Shown: positions 22,901-28,900 of the stretch, one piece after another | Layout of the letters: every line of letters starts with the position of its first letter | Position numbering within the stretch: the first letter of the stretch is position 1 | DNA from: Planctomycetota bacterium | GTDB lineage: Bacteria; Planctomycetota; Planctomycetia; Isosphaerales; Isosphaeraceae | Length of the DNA: 32,506 bases | Reading direction: 5' to 3' | NCBI GenBank assembly: GCA_028291545.1 | Contig: JAQGHR010000118.1 | Span: forward strand, 1-32,506 | Program-made: the position numbers and the translations under genes | The notes under the pieces: model-generated | What the model was told of the DNA's origin: nothing | Database searches by the model: none | The model's input: only the letters and a program-made list of their open reading frames with translations

Positions 22901-25900
22901 GTTTGCCCTTGCCGTCGGGGCCGGTAGTGTGAGCGGCCATTACGCGAATACCACGATCACCCCGACGGTGTCGGCCACGATCGACAACGACGCCAAGATC
23001 AAGGTCGGCGGCACGATCACCGTTGGGGCCGTCTCCTTCGGCGACGCGACGGCCGACATCCTCAATATCAGCGGCGGCGGGCTCTCCATGGGTCTGATGG
23101 TCTCGAAGGCGATCGTCTCCCCGACGATCAAGGCCGAGGTCGGCAACTCGGAGCTGACGGCCGGCAACTCGATCGCGATCCTCGGCTCGCACAACTACGC
23201 CGGGAACAACCCCGCCACCGACGGGAAGAACCCCGCCGTCAAACTCGGGGCCCACGCCCACAGCGACGCCCCGGGCGCGAGCGTCATCTCGGGTACGGGA
23301 GTGATCACCACGGCCGAGGCGAAGGCCACTGTCGCGAGCAAGGTCGCCTCGGGCGCAACCCTTATCGCCTCGGGCGACGTGGGCGTCACCGCGAAGCTCT
23401 CGAACTTCGCGGTGACTGACGCCGCAGCCGAAACGGTCAGCGGGTTCGGGCTCGGGGTGCTCGACCTGAACGCCACCGCCACCGGCCAGGCCGACGCCTG
23501 CCTCGACGGCACGGTCGCCCACGCCGGCAGCGTCCATGTGGCCACGGTCGGCTCGGGCGAGGCGACGACCAAGGGGACCGCACTCGGGATCGCGTTCGTC
23601 GGGTCGGCGCAGGTCGCCAGCGTCACGGCGAACGCCTCGCCGACCCTCACCGCTCGCATCGGCAACGGCGCCAAGGCCGCGGTCATCAATGCCGACAATG
23701 ACATCGCGGTGTCGTCGACGGACGACTCCTCGGCCAAGGCCGATGGCCTGGCCGTTGCCATCGCCGCGCTCGGGGTCTCGTTCGGCCTGGTCGAGAGCAC
23801 CGCGACGGTCACGCCCCACGTCTCCGCGACGGTCGGTGCGGCATCGACGCTCACGTCGGTCCTGGGAGCGGTCACCGTCGCCGCCGGGCACAACACCTCG
23901 GGCCTGGGCGGAGCGCACGCCACGGGCGACGCCCCGTCCGGCGGCCTCGCGGCCGTCAGCGGCACCAAGGTGAAGGCCGATTCCTCGGCCGTCGTCACCG
24001 CGGTCGTCGGCAAGCATGCGGTCCTCGACACCAGGGGCAACATCGCCGTCACCGCAACCTCGACCAACAACGCCCAGGCCGATGCGAAGGCCCTCGACTT
24101 TGGCGTGTTACTCGCCGTCGGAGGCACCTTCGCGACCGCGACGGCGAACGGCTCGACCGTCGCCGACCTCGAAGGCGACGTGACCAAGGGGATGAACCTC
24201 ACGGTCTCGGCCGACGGAACCAACGAGGTGATCACCGAGTCCCAGGCGACGAGCGGGTCACTCTTCGGCGCGGTCGCCGTCGCGACCAGCTCCGCGACCG
24301 CCAACCCGACGACCACGGCCCGCATCGGCGACGGCGTGGGAATCCTCCAGGGCCCCAAGGTCCACGTCTCGAACAACATCACCCTGGGTGCGGACTCCCT
24401 CGCGGACTCCAAGGCCCACGGCAAGACCACCTCCGTTGGCGGTCTTGTCGGGATCGGCGTCGTCAGCGCCAAGGCCACCACGGCGCCACACACCTCGGCC
24501 ACGGTGGGAGCGTTCGCCGACGTCGAGACCTCCGGCGGCTCTATCGACGTCCATGCCCGGCACAATGCCGACAAGCGAGTCGCGGCCACGGCCGATGCCG
24601 AGTCCCCGGGTGTCGGCCTCGTCGCCGCCAACGGCGCGGTCCCCACGGCGACGAGCACAGCCGTGACGCTGGCACTCGTCGAGCATCGCGTGAAGCTCAC
24701 GGCCCTGAAGGACGTGACGATCGCCACCGAGGCGTCCGGCATCGTCGAGGCCCAGGCCAAGGCGCTCTCGATCGGTCTCGTCGCCTTCGGCACCACGATC
24801 GTCAAGGCGACGTCTAACGGCGAAACCCATACGACGATGGACGGCACGATCGACGCCGACAACGCCCCCGTCTCGGCCAGGTCGACCGACTCGGCCGTCA
24901 CCGGCGGTACTTCCACCTCGGCCGGGATCGTGGCGGCCGATGGCGTGATCAGCACGGCCACCGTCGCGACCAAGACGATCGCCGAGGTCGGCGAGTCGGC
25001 CGCGTCGGGCTCGGTCAAGGCTCGCGGGCTGGCCACGCTCTCGGCGACCGCCGAGGAGACCTCGAAGGCCGACGCGAAGGCCGCCAATCTGGGCGGCCTC
25101 CTCAGCATCGGGATCTCGGCGGCGACGGCGACCACGGCCTCCGAGGTCGGGGCCGTCCTCTGGCACGGGTCGTCGATCCTTGGAGACGGCGGGATCAAGG
25201 TCACGTCCAGCCTCACGCTCCCGATCGATGTGGCGAGCGCCCAGGCCCATTCCGATTCGCCCAGCGCCGGCTTCGTCGCCGCGACCGGGGCCACCTCCGA
25301 CGCCCTCTCGACCCCGACCGTCTACGCACGGGCCGACAAGGACACCAAGCTCAACTCCAAGGCCGACATCGAGGTTTCGACTCATGCGAAGTCGCTCGCC
25401 TCGGCCGACGCCAGTTCGCTCGCGGTGGGAGCCCTGAGCGCGGGTGCGAGCATCGTCCATGCCACGTCCAGCGCCGACTCGCGGGCGTCGGTCCTGGGAA
25501 AGATCGACACCGGCCGATCGCTCCTCGTCTCATCGAATGGTGACGACCGGGCGACCGCGTCGGGCGAGGCGGCCGCCCTCAGCCTGGGCCTCTCGGCGGG
25601 TGGCACGTTCGTCCACGCCCTGGTCCAGCCGATCTCGAAAGCCACGCTCGGGAACGAGGGTGACGTCGACTCGATCTACCTGCTCGGCAAGACGGTGACC
25701 GTCGAGGCCAAGCAGGCGGCTTCCGCCCACTCCCAGGCCGGTAGTTTCGCCCTCGGCCTCGCCGTGACCGATAGCACCGTCGCACCGGTGGTCGAGGCGG
25801 TCGTCGCCAGGTCGGCCACGGTCCTCGCGGGTGGCGGCGACCTGAAGATTACCGCAGACTTTGATGGGTCCGTCACGACGGACGCCGTCGCCCACGCGAC

Positions 25901-28900
25901 CGGCGGCGGAGTGATCGCAGGCATTCAGAGCACGACGGCCAAAGTTGACTTCGGCCCGATCGTCTCGGCGCATGCCGAAGAGGACGCGATCCTCGATTCC
26001 ACAGGCGACGTCACCATCTCGGCGACGTCGCACAGCAACGCTTCTACCACGGCCCGGGGCTCGTCCTTCGCGGCCTTCGTGGGGGCGGGCGGGACCAGTG
26101 CTCAGACCGCCATCGAGGGCTCGACCGACGCCTTCACCCACGACGTCAAGCACATCAACGCCCGGCTCAATGTGAACGTCCTGGCCGACGATAGCGCCCA
26201 CGCCGACAGCCACGCCACAGCGCTTGCTGGCGGTGTGGTCGGGGTCGCTGGGTCCGGCGCCGTGTCGAAGGTCGAGCGGTCGTCCAGGGCGACGCTGGAT
26301 ACCAGGGGCGGCCTGGTGAAAGCCTCGGGCGCGGTCACCGTCAGCGCCGCGGGCAACGATGCGGCCATCAGCCTGGCCGATGGCGACAGCGCCGGCGCGT
26401 TCTCGGTCGGACTCTCGAGCGCCACCTCGATCTCCAAGCCCACCGTGACCGCCACGATCGACGACGACACCCCGGGCGGTGGTGATACAAAGGTCGTATC
26501 GACCAAGGCCACGACCGTCACGGCGACCGGGACCAGCGACGTCGAGTCGCGGGCCAACACCAGCGCCAACGGCGGAGGCGGCGTCGAGGGGACGGGCGCG
26601 ATCCGCTTCTCCGACCTGATTGTTCTCGCTCACGTGGGGGCGGGGGCGTCGATCACCGCCGGGGCGATCGACATCGGGGCCACCTCGACCAACACCGCCT
26701 ACGGCTACGCAAACGGCGAGGCGGGCGGTGCCTTCGGCGTCGGCTCGCAGTTGAGCCAGACCGACCTCAGCGGCAAGACCATCGCGAAGGTCGAGAACAC
26801 CAGTGCCGCCCACCCCAACCACCTGGAAGCCACCACGGGCATCGCCATCCATGCCCTCGGCGACATCGAGGGCAACACCCACACCGACGGCGGGGCCGGC
26901 GGCCTCCTCGGGGCCGGCGGGGCCGAGGACCACTTCCTCGTCCACAGCCCGCTCGTCTACGCCGGGATCGGCGACAATACCAACGTCCAGACCGATGGCG
27001 ACCTGGAACTCAAGGCGCAGGACAGCATCCTCTTCCACACCAAGGTGTCGCAGGGCAGCGGCGGCGGGATCGCCGTGGACGAGGCCGTGGCTGATGCCCA
27101 GGTCTCCGGCCCGCAGTCGATCCTGATCGCCGGCGAGGCCCCGTACAAGGGCGAGCTGCTCCTCACCGAGCTGGGCCACAACGTCAAGGGGAATGTGGGC
27201 AATCTGAAGATGCACTCGTTCCAGACCGACGTCGCGGTCTACAGCAGTGCCAGCGCGGAAGCCTACGGCGCCGGGGCCTCCGCCACGGCCAAGGCGAATA
27301 CCTTCGTCACCACCAACTCGATCGTCCACGTCGCGTCCGGCACCGACATCAACGCCGCCAACAACGTCGACCTCCTGGCCAATGGGCCGAATAATATTTA
27401 CACATCGACCGACGCTTCCGCCACGGCGGGCGTCCTCCCCGCGTCCTTCGCGTTCGCCAAGGCCGACAATAAGAAGGAGACCCAATGCTGCGTCATCGTC
27501 GAGTCGGGCGTCCATTTTGGCGCAGTCAATGTCGACGCCAAGGCCGGAGCGGACCCGGCCATAGGACCGAATGATCTCTTCCACCAGGACGCGGGCGCCA
27601 CGGTCTACCTGCCCCTCCCGTTCTTTGGTATCAGCGTCGAGTCGGGCTCCCAGACAAACGAGTCGTGCGTCGATTTCGACGCCACGGTCACGCTTCATAA
27701 CAAGAAAAAGAAGCACAGCGGCGGGATCGGCTCCGACGGCACCATCAACGAGCTCATCGGGCTGGAGGTGTTCGATGCCGACGGTATGAAGCAGGTCGGC
27801 GACAGGATCACCGGACCCGTCACGGTCCGCACGGTGGTGCGCGACGCAGAGCCTGGCGGGCACGTCCTCATCCACGCCACAGACGGTGACACCTCGGGGG
27901 ACTCGGCCATCGAGTACAACCCCTACAGCGACCTCGAATTCATCAACGACAGCCCGTTCGAGGTGAAGATTGCCAACATCTCGAACTTCGACAAGGCCAC
28001 GCCCCGGATCATCCACGAAGGCGGGGTCGACCAGGCGCTATGGACCTACTCCCTCGCCTCGACACCGGCCGACACCACGGTGAAGTTCCTCAGCACGAAC
28101 CGCTCTCGTGGAGGCTTCCGGCTCGAAGGATCGATCAACGCCCCCACGGCCGATACGACGATCGAGACGGCCGCTGGTAGCATCTATGCCCAGCTCCCGA
28201 TTGGCACCGAGGGCCTGCCGCCGTCGGTGTTCACACGCACGCTCGCCCTCCAGGCTCCCCAGGGCCAGGTCGGCGACTTCGACCGTCACTTCCACGTCCG
28301 GTTCAACGTCGAGCCCGGCAAGCCCAGCGGGTTCGAGGGGGTCATTACCGCCTGGGGCATCTACCTCGACGCGACCTTCTTCTCCAACGGTCCGACGGAT
28401 ATCGCCATCGGCGACTTCCATGGCGGTAACGGGCCAATCATCGCCCGCTTCTCCGACACTCTCGACGGCCGCTTCCGGCCGGTGAATACGACCTGGCACG
28501 CCGGTACGTTCGACTCCGATGTGTCGTCGGTGATCCTCACCTTCGGCTCACCCGACTCCCCGGTGGTGAACGGCCTCGTCCTGGAGGACGCCATCCGTGC
28601 CCCGCTCGGCGAGGTCGTCGTCGTTGCCACGGGTGCCGTCTCGTCGGCGGGACGAGCACAGGTTCTGGCCGCGCCCGCCCTCGAAATCTTCGGGTCGACC
28701 GTCGGGACCGCCGATGAGCCGATCCTGATCGACCAGAGCGGCGGGACGGATCGCGACGGGCTCTTCGGTCACGCCTCCGCTGGCGGGTTCCACGTCCGCT
28801 CCGTCGCCGGTCCGATCCGTGTAAGCAGCGTCGGGGCCGAGGGCGGCGACATCGACCTCACGTCTTCCGATACCCACGACGTGGGCGACGACATCGTCAT

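Noticed and set aside
9222..27000. CRISPR or short tandem DNA repeats.
   Set aside because: The repeats are coding, diverged, hundreds of residues long and have no identical short direct repeats with unique spacers.
22014..28016. Very long minus-strand open frames inside the giant gene (up to about 830 codons).
   Set aside because: They mirror the codon bias of the GC-rich, repetitive plus-strand gene. They show no domains, only low-complexity Arg/Gly/Asp/Val or Ala/Pro-rich sequence, and the plus-strand frame explains the region.
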